Of a DNA stretch of 15,162 bases, positions 1-6,972 are shown in pieces. The notes under the pieces were generated by a model. The model worked only from the letters and a program-made list of their open reading frames with translations, searched no databases and was not told the DNA's origin. The translations under genes and the position numbers were made by a program. This DNA comes from JAWLHJ01 sp040904945. Lineage in GTDB: Bacteria; Gemmatimonadota; Gemmatimonadetes; Longimicrobiales; Gaopeijiaceae. The first letter of the stretch is position 1. Each line of letters opens with the position of its first letter. The stretch is from assembly GCA_040904945.1 (NCBI GenBank), contig JBBDSM010000188.1:1-15162 (forward strand), given 5' to 3'.

Positions 1-413
1 TCCGCGGACTGGGCGTCGCCCGAGGCTTCCATGGAGTCCACCGCCTGCTGCACGGTGACGGACGCGGTCCCGTTGGCGCTGCCCGCGGTGGCGGTGATGG
101 TCGCGGTTCCGTTGGCCACCGCGACCACCCGACCCTCCCCGTCTACCGTGGCCACGGCGGCGGCCGACGAGGTCCAGGTGACGCTGGTCGACACGGTCCC
201 GCCGGAGGCGTTTCGAACGGTCGCGGAGAGGTTCGCCGTATCGCCCAGCGAGAGCAGCGTCGGCGCCTCGGGCGTCACCGCGACGGAGGCGGGCCCGGTA
301 TCGGTCCCGTCGGTGCCGGTGGGCGAGTCGCTACACCCCCACACCAGCACGGAGAGCGTGAGCGCTCCCAGGAGGGCTCCGTACCTCTGAGACCTACGGC
401 TCGGCATCGTCAT
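1..413 (-). CDS. Big_2 (bacterial Ig-like) lipoprotein, N-terminal part
   Basis: This is the first 137 codons of a gene that continues past the left edge. Residues 1-27 form a lipoprotein signal: basic MTMPSRRSQR, a hydrophobic stretch, then LVWGC with the lipidated cysteine at 27, followed by SDSPTG. Residues about 43-121 match a Big_2 Ig-like fold, with VAVTP at the start, TWTSS and ATVDGEGRVVAVANGTATI in the middle and SVTV at the end. Such domains sit on the cell surface and usually mediate adhesion or act as spacers; the specific role is unknown. I chose the ATG at 413 because GGGAGG lies 7 bases upstream (421-426) and the ATG overlaps the stop of the preceding gene as ATGA, which implies translational coupling. 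An ATG two codons downstream (407) is the alternative. The family call is secure; length and downstream domains are not visible. Confidence 0.85.
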   Translation of the reverse strand, partial: MTMPSRRSQRYGALLGALTLSVLVWGCSDSPTGTDGTDTGPASVAVTPEAPTLLSLGDTANLSATVRNASGGTVSTSVTWTSSAAAVATVDGEGRVVAVANGTATITATAGSANGTASVTVQQAVDSMEASGDAQSA

Positions 414-3400
414 GATCCTGCCTCCCGAATGATGCTGAAGAGTACGGGCCTGACGCCCTCGGTGGTCTGTTGTCCACTGACCCAGACCAGGCTTCCGGAC
501 GCCGCCACCAACCCGGGCGGGGCATCCACCAGGCGGACGGCCTCCTCCCCGAAGAGCCAGACGCCGTCGGGGCGCTCGAGGACGATCCCCATCCAGCGGT
601 CGTCCACCAGGGAGGAGCGAAGGTCGTAGCCATGCACGGAGATCCCCGTAGCCGACGTGACGCCCCACACCCGGGCGGCGGTTCCCGTGAGCGCCGCCAG
701 CTCCGTCGCCAGCGGCCCGCTCGCCGTGAGCGTCCGTCCGTCGTCGGCCCGCACCGTCACGGTGGGAGTCGGCCACCCGGAGGCGTCGACCGTGCCGATC
801 AACGTGTCGGGGACCGCATCCACGCACCGGACCGGGAAGTCCACGGACCGCGGGCTGGCCGCCCCGTCGAGCGTCACCAGCTGCGGGTTGGGCCCCAGGG
901 GCTGGCAGCTCCCGATGATGTCCGCCACGTGGAAGACGGTGGGGGTGGCCGCTTCGACCCCGTCCACGCGGACCATGGCCTCCTGCGGGAGGGCCGACAC
1001 AGACACGCCGTCTCTCCGCAGCTCGTAGCCGTTGGGGTCGTCACCGCCCCCCTCCAGGGTCGTGCGATACTCCACCATTCCGGCCTCGAGGTCCGGAAGG
1101 GCACATACGACCATGGGCTCGACTTCGGTGACCTGATTCGCGATCACCTCGACGTCGACCGGATCGGAGACGCACCACGGACCCACGTCCACGACCTGGA
1201 CCGACCGGGTGCCGGGGGCGAGACGGGTGAGGAGGAGCGAGGCACTGTCCGGGAAGGCGCCGAAGCGTTGCCCCTCCACGGCGAGCGCGGGTGGAAGGTC
1301 GGTGGTGGTGCCCAGCGTCGGGAGCAGGACACGGAGGTCGCCGGTCGTCCCCCGGGGGCCGCACTCGATGTCGAAGACGACGCTGGCAGGGTCCAGCCGG
1401 TTCAGCGAGTGGTTTCTGGAATGGAGCCAGACCTCCTGGGTGGGGCCACCCTGAACGGTGCAGTTGTCCGCCACCCCCTCCAGCGTCACCTGATAGTTGG
1501 CGATGAGCCAGGCACAGGGGGTCGCTACCGCGTAGTTCGGGACCCCGACCCCCGCCGCCCGGGCGCCACCCAGGGCCAGCCCCCAGACGGGGGACGAGTT
1601 CAGGAGGGCGTCGGAGTAGACGGCGATACAGGGCAGGGCCGAGACCAGCTCACCGAAGCGGTGCTCTCCGGTCGGTCCGCCGAGGTGCTCGTGGACCGTG
1701 GGGGACCACGCCCTCCCGAGGCGCTGGGCGCCGGCATCGACGATCCCCGGGGTGGAGTCCGTCCGCTCGACCAGGATGCGGTAGCCGTCGGGGTCGACGT
1801 CGGCCGCGTCGCCGGTGGTCGTCCAGACGACATCCAACGGCGCCTGCCCCCAGTAGTCCGAAACGGACAATCGGCAGCACTCCCAGGTCTCCTCGAACTC
1901 GCGGGGAACGTCGGGGAGGGCCCAGCCGGTAAGCGGGATGGTGATTCCGCCGGCCACCGAGACATCGTATCCGCCCTCCACCGACACATTCCAGTTGTCG
2001 ATGACCGGGTCGGTGGGATGGACCTGGGGCCGGCTCCAGATGGCCTCGTAGAACATGGAAGCCCCGGCCCCCAGCTTGGCGCCCACGTTCAGGTTCTTGA
2101 AGACCCGGTCGGCGAGGTTCGGGTCCTCCTTCGACTCCGCCGTCTCACAGTTGTAGATCGCGATGCAGATCTCGACCCCGACCTCCACCGGAACCCCGAC
2201 CCGCACGACGATGGAGTCCGGGTTGTCCAGGTAGAGGAGTTCGGCGTTGCGGTTCTCCTCGACCAGCTCGAAATCCCGGCCGAAGCCAGCCGTCGACGAC
2301 CAGGTCTGCGTCACCCGTCCCGTGTCGTCGAAGGTGAACTTCACCGTCCCGCCCCCGTTCTTCACGGTGGTCTTGAGAAGGATGAAGACGCCGATCTTCG
2401 CCTCGGCCGTCAGGTCCTGTCCCGCCGAGTACCCGGTCTGGGCCGCCAGGTAGGGTACCGAGACCTTGACCTCGAATTCCCCGTCCCCCTGCACCCTAAC
2501 CACGAGCTCTCCCTCCACGTTGGGCCGGACCTCCGAGTCCAGGCTGCTCACGGAGGGGAGGACGATCTCGGGAAGCTCCCCGACGTTGGCGATCCGGCAC
2601 CGAACCCAGGTCGGGGGATTCCAGGTATAGGAAGGAAAGGATCCGCTCCAGAATCCCCGCCGCGTCCGGACGCGGGCTCCGGGGACGCAGACGCGCACGG
2701 GAGGAAGGGACGCCTCCGGAATGGAGGGGGCGTACCGGCGCAGCCACTCCACCAGGGCCGCCCCTGTGGGGGTCGACACGCACCCCAGGTAGTTCCCCCG
2801 GTTGCAGGGATAGAACTCGGGGATCTCTCCGCCGACCACGCCACCGGGATCGATGTTCATCGCGATGTCCATGTCCCCGGTGACCCGTACGCGGCCCGAG
2901 CGGATCTTCAGCGAATCGAGCGTCCCGCTGATCCCCAGCTTGGCCACGCCAATGGCGCCGGACAGGGTGCGGGGCTTGCCGCAGATCTCCGGGTCGTTGT
3001 TTCCCGGAAGGAGCGCCGCCAGGTCGTGGACCCAGGCGCAGACGTCCGTGGGTTGGAAGGTGTGCTCCAGCGGCGGGAGAGGAAGCGAGTCCCGGGCCAG
3101 CGGGATGCGCTGCGGTCCGCCGGCATCCGTGAGCTGCGCCTGCGCCTCCTCCGACCCGTCGAAGGGGATCGTGAAGCGGTACTCACCGCCCCGCACGATG
3201 TCGTGCCAATACGCGGGGGATGTGTCCATGCGCAACTCCCCGCTGGCCTGCTCCGCCGAGATCACCCGTCTCACGACCGGCTCGCCCCCCTCCAGCTCAG
3301 TGACGATGAAGTCGTCGCGCGTCACCTCGGGAAGGACGCCTTCGGTGGCCCGGTAGCGCAGCATGCCCGCACTCTGCTCCTCGCGGGTCGAAAGCAACTC

Positions 3401-3595
3401 GAAGGCCTCCGGCGGCAGGGCGTGGGCCCGGTCGCTGTAGATCGCGCTCCCGGTCATGGTGGCGGGCGCCGCCCCTGTCTCGTCGCCCACCTCCGGCTCC
3501 GCCTCGGTTACGGGGCCGGTTGGGTTGGCACGGTAGTCACAGGCCTGGAATACCAGGATCGCGGTCAGGAGCGCGGCAGGGCGTCGTAGCGTCAT
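410..3595 (-). CDS. Large secreted lipoprotein with degenerate Cys-bearing repeats
   Basis: This encodes a 1061-aa predicted lipoprotein. The signal is MTLRRPAALLTAILVFQAC, with the lipid cysteine at 19, then DYRANPTGP, a cysteine-PTGP style I associate with Gemmatimonadota lipoproteins. The lipobox F-Q-A-C is not canonical. Residues about 45-145 resemble the N-terminal module of such proteins (LRYRATEGVLPEV, RRVISAE). The middle (about 340-560) is beta-rich, with many alternating V/E strands. The C-terminal part holds three diverged repeat units at about 586-746, 750-831 and 841-924. Their recognisable pieces are DVDPDGYRILVE, GVADNCTVQGG, VVFDIEC, DDPNGYEL and VDFPVRC. The start has GAGG 5 bases upstream. 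A 1039-aa frame on the opposite strand is a composition shadow lacking a signal or family motif. The protein probably faces the periplasm or surface; its function is unknown. It is the first gene of a two-gene unit with the Big_2 lipoprotein. Confidence 0.85.
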   Translation of the reverse strand: MTLRRPAALLTAILVFQACDYRANPTGPVTEAEPEVGDETGAAPATMTGSAIYSDRAHALPPEAFELLSTREEQSAGMLRYRATEGVLPEVTRDDFIVTELEGGEPVVRRVISAEQASGELRMDTSPAYWHDIVRGGEYRFTIPFDGSEEAQAQLTDAGGPQRIPLARDSLPLPPLEHTFQPTDVCAWVHDLAALLPGNNDPEICGKPRTLSGAIGVAKLGISGTLDSLKIRSGRVRVTGDMDIAMNIDPGGVVGGEIPEFYPCNRGNYLGCVSTPTGAALVEWLRRYAPSIPEASLPPVRVCVPGARVRTRRGFWSGSFPSYTWNPPTWVRCRIANVGELPEIVLPSVSSLDSEVRPNVEGELVVRVQGDGEFEVKVSVPYLAAQTGYSAGQDLTAEAKIGVFILLKTTVKNGGGTVKFTFDDTGRVTQTWSSTAGFGRDFELVEENRNAELLYLDNPDSIVVRVGVPVEVGVEICIAIYNCETAESKEDPNLADRVFKNLNVGAKLGAGASMFYEAIWSRPQVHPTDPVIDNWNVSVEGGYDVSVAGGITIPLTGWALPDVPREFEETWECCRLSVSDYWGQAPLDVVWTTTGDAADVDPDGYRILVERTDSTPGIVDAGAQRLGRAWSPTVHEHLGGPTGEHRFGELVSALPCIAVYSDALLNSSPVWGLALGGARAAGVGVPNYAVATPCAWLIANYQVTLEGVADNCTVQGGPTQEVWLHSRNHSLNRLDPASVVFDIECGPRGTTGDLRVLLPTLGTTTDLPPALAVEGQRFGAFPDSASLLLTRLAPGTRSVQVVDVGPWCVSDPVDVEVIANQVTEVEPMVVCALPDLEAGMVEYRTTLEGGGDDPNGYELRRDGVSVSALPQEAMVRVDGVEAATPTVFHVADIIGSCQPLGPNPQLVTLDGAASPRSVDFPVRCVDAVPDTLIGTVDASGWPTPTVTVRADDGRTLTASGPLATELAALTGTAARVWGVTSATGISVHGYDLRSSLVDDRWMGIVLERPDGVWLFGEEAVRLVDAPPGLVAASGSLVWVSGQQTTEGVRPVLFSIIREAGS

Positions 3596-3729
3596 CGGTG
3601 CCTCGGGGTCGAGCGAAGAACGAGGTGCCAGTCAACACTACATGCGTAATTTTGGGGTCGGGAACTGCACGCAGGGGGTGCGGGCGGGCCACGAGGGGGA
3701 TGAGTCACTCTGTTTTCGACGCTTCGCAA

Positions 3730-3750
3730 ATCGTTCGACTCTCGAACGAT
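3730..3750. repeat. Perfect palindrome, copy 1 (possible operator)
   Basis: ATCGTTCGA is followed by CTC and then by its exact reverse complement TCGAACGAT: nine-base arms around three bases. The same core recurs 114 bp to the right. The size and short spacer suit a dimeric repressor site. It lies about 135 bp upstream of the 1061-aa lipoprotein start. The binding protein is unknown. It is not an actinobacterial-type LexA box, whose half-sites are in the opposite order (TCGAAC-N4-GTTCGA). Confidence 0.6.
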
Positions 3751-3844
3751 CGGCTTCCGTCGCGCCGACACTCACGTCGATCCCTAAGACGTTGTGTGGC
3801 AGGAAGATATAGCCGGCAGTCCGCCACCGGCGCTGCTCGCCAAG

Positions 3845-3863
3845 TCGTTCGACTTTCGAACCA
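3845..3863. repeat. Palindrome, copy 2 (possible operator)
   Basis: The core GTTCGA-CTT-TCGAAC (3847-3861) is a perfect six-base inverted repeat. The 17 bases 3845-3861 match 3731-3747 with a single difference, in the spacer. The centres are 114 bp apart, close to eleven helical turns, which would place both sites on the same DNA face. The right arm runs into a separate hairpin starting at 3861. Confidence 0.55.
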
Positions 3864-3875
3864 CTTACGAAGTGG
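3861..3875. repeat. Small perfect inverted repeat
   Basis: CCACTT and AAGTGG flank ACG, giving a six-base-pair hairpin. It shares two bases with palindrome copy 2, so the two could be alternative structures or adjoining binding sites. No U-tract follows on either strand, so it is unlikely to be a classical terminator. Confidence 0.4.
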
Positions 3876-3922
3876 GCACGGCCGTCCCGCAGCCCACGGC
3901 GGTCAGGGCGGCGATCGCCACC

Positions 3923-3946
3923 GCCGCCCCGCCCGGGCGGGACGGC
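3923..3946 (-). terminator. GC-rich hairpin downstream of the 3969 gene
   Basis: On the minus strand GCCGTCCCGCCC is followed directly by GGGCGGGGCGGC, giving an almost uninterrupted stem once a few central bases open as a loop. It starts 22 bases past the stop codon of the DUF3575-like gene. A competing small hairpin (ACGGC / GCCGT, 3942-3956) overlaps it. No run of T follows, so it may be only a pausing or 3'-protecting structure. Confidence 0.35.
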
Positions 3947-3968
3947 TCCGGGCCGTTCAACCCCCGCT

Positions 3969-4481
3969 TCAGAAGGCGATGCCGACGTTCACGATGCGGA
4001 AGGTGGGAATGAAGCGGGGCTCGAAGACCGCGTCGCTGGTGCCGAAGAGCCGTTTGAGACCGAAGCCGAGGCCCACGTAGAAGTTGCCTGACGCGCCCAT
4101 CAACCAGCTTCGGTTCACGTCGAATCCGAAGCCGGGATAGCTACTTCCCTCCACCCGCGTGACGCCGACCTTCGCCCCGAACGCCCATCCGTCGAAGACC
4201 GTTCCCTGGGGGTAGTAGCGCCAGAAGCCGTCGAAGTTGACGTAGGTCTGTTCGTTCAGGTCGAGGAACGAGCCTCCCACTCCGAGGGTGGTGGTGCCGG
4301 TCACCGCCCGCTCGTACTCGGCATTGAAGAGCTCGAGCAGAAGACCGAACGGGTTCGCCGAGATCACCTGGCGCCGTTCCGGGGTCTCCTGGGCCGTGAG
4401 GGCGACGGGGAGGAGGGCGAAGACCAGAAGCGCGGTGGCCGCGAGGGAGGCCGGGCCGAGGGCCCGCGGGGGCGTGTGCAT
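3969..4481 (-). CDS. DUF3575-like small outer-membrane beta-barrel protein
   Basis: This 170-aa protein has a signal peptide (hydrophobic LAATALLVFALLPVALTA, likely cut before QET at residue 31). The mature part opens with VISANPFGLLLELFNAEYE, the pattern typical of DUF3575-type barrels. It continues as alternating amphipathic strands rich in glycine and aromatics (LGVGGSFLDL, FDGFWRYYPQG, GNFYVGLGFGLKRLFG) and ends in VGIAF, a C-terminal phenylalanine as used by the BAM complex. It is likely an outer-membrane protein of unknown substrate. GGAG lies about 9 bases before the ATG. It lies 121 bp downstream of the DUF5916 gene on the same strand, and a promoter-like element between them suggests it can be expressed separately. 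The fold assignment is fairly sure; no specific function is seen. Confidence 0.8.
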   Translation of the reverse strand: MHTPPRALGPASLAATALLVFALLPVALTAQETPERRQVISANPFGLLLELFNAEYERAVTGTTTLGVGGSFLDLNEQTYVNFDGFWRYYPQGTVFDGWAFGAKVGVTRVEGSSYPGFGFDVNRSWLMGASGNFYVGLGFGLKRLFGTSDAVFEPRFIPTFRIVNVGIAF

Positions 4482-4532
4482 CCCAGGGCTCCGGTGGAGG
4501 GGAATTCCAAACGCCGTCCTTGCGAAGCAATC

Positions 4533-4561
4533 AGCGTAGTCGCGCAGAGATCCGTCGGCAA
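4533..4561 (-). promoter_or_regulatory. Candidate sigma-70-type promoter for the 4481-3969 gene
   Basis: On the minus strand TTGCCG (4561-4556) and TACGCT (4538-4533) are separated by exactly 17 bases, placing transcription start near 4526, about 45 bases before the ATG. A short palindrome TTGC-GAA-GCAA (4520-4530) covers the predicted start and could be an operator. The match to consensus is partial (four and three of six bases). Confidence 0.35.
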
Positions 4562-4602
4562 GCTGATCGCGAACGCCGCTTGGGAAGGAGAGGCACGTCC
4601 CG

Positions 4603-6846
4603 CTAGAACGACAGCGCCTTGGTCACCTTCAACGAGACCAGGCGCTCCACCGGAAGGACGTCGGTGCGGTCCCGGCGCTCGGTGAAAACCAGGAAGAGGT
4701 CGCTCAGGGGGGCGTGGACGTAGTTCAGGCGCACGTTGGTCACCACCACCTCGCTGGCGGTGTTGTACTGGACGAAGGCGCTGGTGAAGAAGCGGGTGCT
4801 GGCGGCGAAGTTGAGGCGTCCGGAGTAGACGTCGGCGTTGAAGTCCTCGGTACCGGGAAGGGAGAGCTCGTTCCGCTCCGCCGAGTAGTCCAGCGCCAGG
4901 CGGTACGAGGCCCGCCACTGGCCGTTCAACCCATAGGAGGTGCGCTGCCCGTCGTAAAATCCGCCGTTGGTGAAGGAGAGGCGGCCCCAGAGCGGGCGTC
5001 CGGCGTTGGTCCCCACGGAGAGGGTGGCGGTCCTGAAATCGTAGTCCCCCATGGGCACCACAGCGCCGGCCCCCACGGTGAAGGGATCGTCCAGCCGCTC
5101 GAAGCGGTCGCCCAGCCCCAGGCTCAGCGAGCTGCCTTCCCGCAGACGGACACTCAGATTTCCCTCGGCCACCCGGGTCAGGAGACGCCCCTCCAGATCG
5201 GTGGTGTAGTCCATCTCGAGGTAGGGGTTCACCTCGTTGAGCCACGCCGCTCCGGGGCGGTGGTGCACCCCCACGGTCCCGTATCCCTGGCGCACACCCC
5301 GCCGCCGCACGAAGCCCACTCGGGGAAGGAACGACTCTCCCACCTGCTTCACCGAGGCCGCCACGTTCCAGAAGGGGTCCCGGAAACCCGCCCAGAGGCG
5401 CCCGGCCCAGCGGTCTCCTTCGGCCACCTCCGAGTCGTCCACGGCCGCCAGATACGAGTTCACCCGCACGAAGGGGTGGGGCTGCAGATTCGCCTCCACG
5501 CCGTACGCCCGGTTGAAGGTGCCGCTCCCGTCGGTGGACTGCCGGTTCACCATGATGGCCCCGAGGTCGCCGAAGCCCTCGACGCTCCGCTTGGCCCGAA
5601 GCACGGTGAAGTTCTCGTCCGGGAGACCCAGGGCCGCTCGGGTCTGCATGTTCAGCGCCCCCAGCTCGAATCCCCCCGCGCGCCCCGTGAGGCGGCCGCC
5701 CCCCAGGATGGGGACCTCCTGGCCATCGTTGAGCCCGATGCGCCGGGAGTGGAAGAGGGTGAAGTCCCGTAGGGAGCTTCCCGCCCGGTAGTTGCGCTCC
5801 GTGATGTCGCCGAACTGGAAGACGCCGGAGTTCTCGGTGAAGAAGTCCCGGCGTTCCGGGAAGAAGAGGCTGAAGCGGGTGAGATTCACCTGCTCCTGGT
5901 CCACCTCCGCCTGGCTGAAGTCGGTGCGCCAGGTCAGGTCCATGGTGAGGCGGGGCGTGATGCCGTACTTCAGGTCCAGCCCTCCGTCAGCGCTCCAGTC
6001 GTCCAGCTCCCCCGACACGCCCCCCTGCCTGCGGGCGCTCACCACGTAGGGCTTCACCATGAGGTTGTTCCCCGCCCGGATCCCCTCCAACCCCCTCAGG
6101 GTGCCGGCCTGGGACATCCTGTGGATGCGGTCCCGGCGGTCCAGCGGCGCCCAGTACCCCTCCTCGTTGTTGCGGCGGATGCGGCGCATGAGCTGCATCC
6201 CCCAGTCCTGCACCTCGCTACGCGGGTCGAAGCGCACGGTCGAGAAGGGGATGGCCCACTCGATGGTCCAGCCCCGGTCGTGGATCCGGGTACGCACCTC
6301 GAAGATCCCTTCCCAGGCGGCGTTCTCGGAGCGGGAATCGTCGAAGTTCTGAGCCTCCTTCACCGCCCCCATGGGGTTCACCAGGAACATGAAGGCGTTC
6401 CGGCGGTCCAGGAAGGTGTCCAGAGTGATGCCGAAGATGTCCGAGTTGCCGCTCTCGAAATCCTGCTCCAGCGACGGAATGGTAAGGCGGTCCGGAGATC
6501 GGTCCCACATTTCCACGCCCAGGTAGAGGGTCTCGTCATCGTAGAGGATCCGCACCTCGGTGGCCTCGGTGAGGGGCAGACCGTCGTCGGGCGTCGATTG
6601 GATGAAGCGGTCGATCACCGGTGCCTCGGCCCACGCCGCCTCGTCGAGGATCCCATCCAGAACGATGGCCCCCTGAACGCGTATGGCCCGGACCTCGGGC
6701 CTGGGCGCCGTCTCTACGTCGATGCGGACGGGAGCCGGGGAGGCGACCTGGTCCTCTGACGGACCAGCCTGGACCTGGGCCGTGAGGGGGACCGAAGCCA
6801 CGAGCGATGCCAGGAGGAGAGCCGCGAGGAGTGAGGTGATGCGCAT
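4603..6846 (-). CDS. CBM9-like / DUF5916 outer-membrane protein
   Basis: This 747-aa protein has a signal peptide at 1-23 (LLAALLLASLVASVPLTA, cut before Q). Residues about 52-235 are a CBM9-like beta-sandwich: IRVQGAIVLDGILDEAAWAE, VRILYDDETLYLGVEMWDRS, GWTIEWAIPFSTVRFD. In related proteins this fold binds sugars. Residues about 265-747 are the DUF5916 beta-barrel region, with repeated aromatic/arginine strands such as FSLFFPERRDFFTENSGVF, and the C-terminus KVTKALSF ends in phenylalanine. Length and order match the family. It probably acts at the outer membrane; its substrate and whether it transports anything are unknown. No strong ribosome-binding site precedes the ATG (GGAAG is about 14 bases away). 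The start is supported by the signal peptide. It is divergent from the WYL gene across a 126-bp gap. Confidence 0.9.
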   Translation of the reverse strand: MRITSLLAALLLASLVASVPLTAQVQAGPSEDQVASPAPVRIDVETAPRPEVRAIRVQGAIVLDGILDEAAWAEAPVIDRFIQSTPDDGLPLTEATEVRILYDDETLYLGVEMWDRSPDRLTIPSLEQDFESGNSDIFGITLDTFLDRRNAFMFLVNPMGAVKEAQNFDDSRSENAAWEGIFEVRTRIHDRGWTIEWAIPFSTVRFDPRSEVQDWGMQLMRRIRRNNEEGYWAPLDRRDRIHRMSQAGTLRGLEGIRAGNNLMVKPYVVSARRQGGVSGELDDWSADGGLDLKYGITPRLTMDLTWRTDFSQAEVDQEQVNLTRFSLFFPERRDFFTENSGVFQFGDITERNYRAGSSLRDFTLFHSRRIGLNDGQEVPILGGGRLTGRAGGFELGALNMQTRAALGLPDENFTVLRAKRSVEGFGDLGAIMVNRQSTDGSGTFNRAYGVEANLQPHPFVRVNSYLAAVDDSEVAEGDRWAGRLWAGFRDPFWNVAASVKQVGESFLPRVGFVRRRGVRQGYGTVGVHHRPGAAWLNEVNPYLEMDYTTDLEGRLLTRVAEGNLSVRLREGSSLSLGLGDRFERLDDPFTVGAGAVVPMGDYDFRTATLSVGTNAGRPLWGRLSFTNGGFYDGQRTSYGLNGQWRASYRLALDYSAERNELSLPGTEDFNADVYSGRLNFAASTRFFTSAFVQYNTASEVVVTNVRLNYVHAPLSDLFLVFTERRDRTDVLPVERLVSLKVTKALSF

Positions 6847-6891
6847 GGACTTGGGGTCTTCCGGGGAATCCGGCGGGGCCGTTCTCAGGGA

Positions 6892-6910
6892 GGCGCCAAC
6901 CTAGGGCGCC
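6892..6910. promoter_or_regulatory. Inverted repeat in the divergent promoter region
   Basis: GGCGCC, seven bases, GGCGCC again; each half is itself palindromic, so it is both a direct and an inverted repeat. It lies in the 126-bp gap between the DUF5916 gene and the first WYL gene, a position where a regulator could affect both. In DNA this GC-rich such a repeat could arise by chance. Confidence 0.25.
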
Positions 6911-6972
6911 GAAGCCCCGCCCACCACCAAGCCCTTTCGCCCGAACGTCACAGCCCCCATCTATGCTCCCCA

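Larger units (their letters stand above)
3596..3968. other. Intergenic region with paired palindromes, no gene
   Basis: This is 373 bp between two minus-strand genes. The middle (about 3630-3870) is visibly less GC-rich than the flanking genes. It contains two copies of a GTTCGA-N3-TCGAAC palindrome, a CCACTT-ACG-AAGTGG hairpin abutting the second copy, and a strong GC hairpin near the 3969 gene end. Short plus-strand frames crossing it have no recognisable protein character. The promoter of the 1061-aa lipoprotein should be in this stretch. A TTGACT on the minus strand (3635-3630) has no acceptable -10 at the right distance, so I do not call a promoter. Confidence 0.7.

Noticed and set aside
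470..3589. 1039-aa open frame on the plus strand
   Set aside because: It is antisense to the lipoprotein gene, is full of R/G/H/P as expected from mirrored GC-rich codons, has no signal or family motif, and its partner strand has a lipoprotein signal and recognisable repeats.
3607..3635. TTGACT as -35 box of the 1061-aa lipoprotein gene
   Set aside because: The sequence 17 bases downstream (TCGACC) is not an acceptable -10 box.
3730..3750. LexA/SOS box of actinobacterial type
   Set aside because: The half-sites are in the reverse order (GTTCGA then TCGAAC) and the spacer is 3 rather than 4 bases.
3520..4080. 186-aa plus-strand frame spanning the intergenic region
   Set aside because: It overlaps two real minus-strand genes, is arginine-rich with no recognisable domain, and runs across the palindromes.
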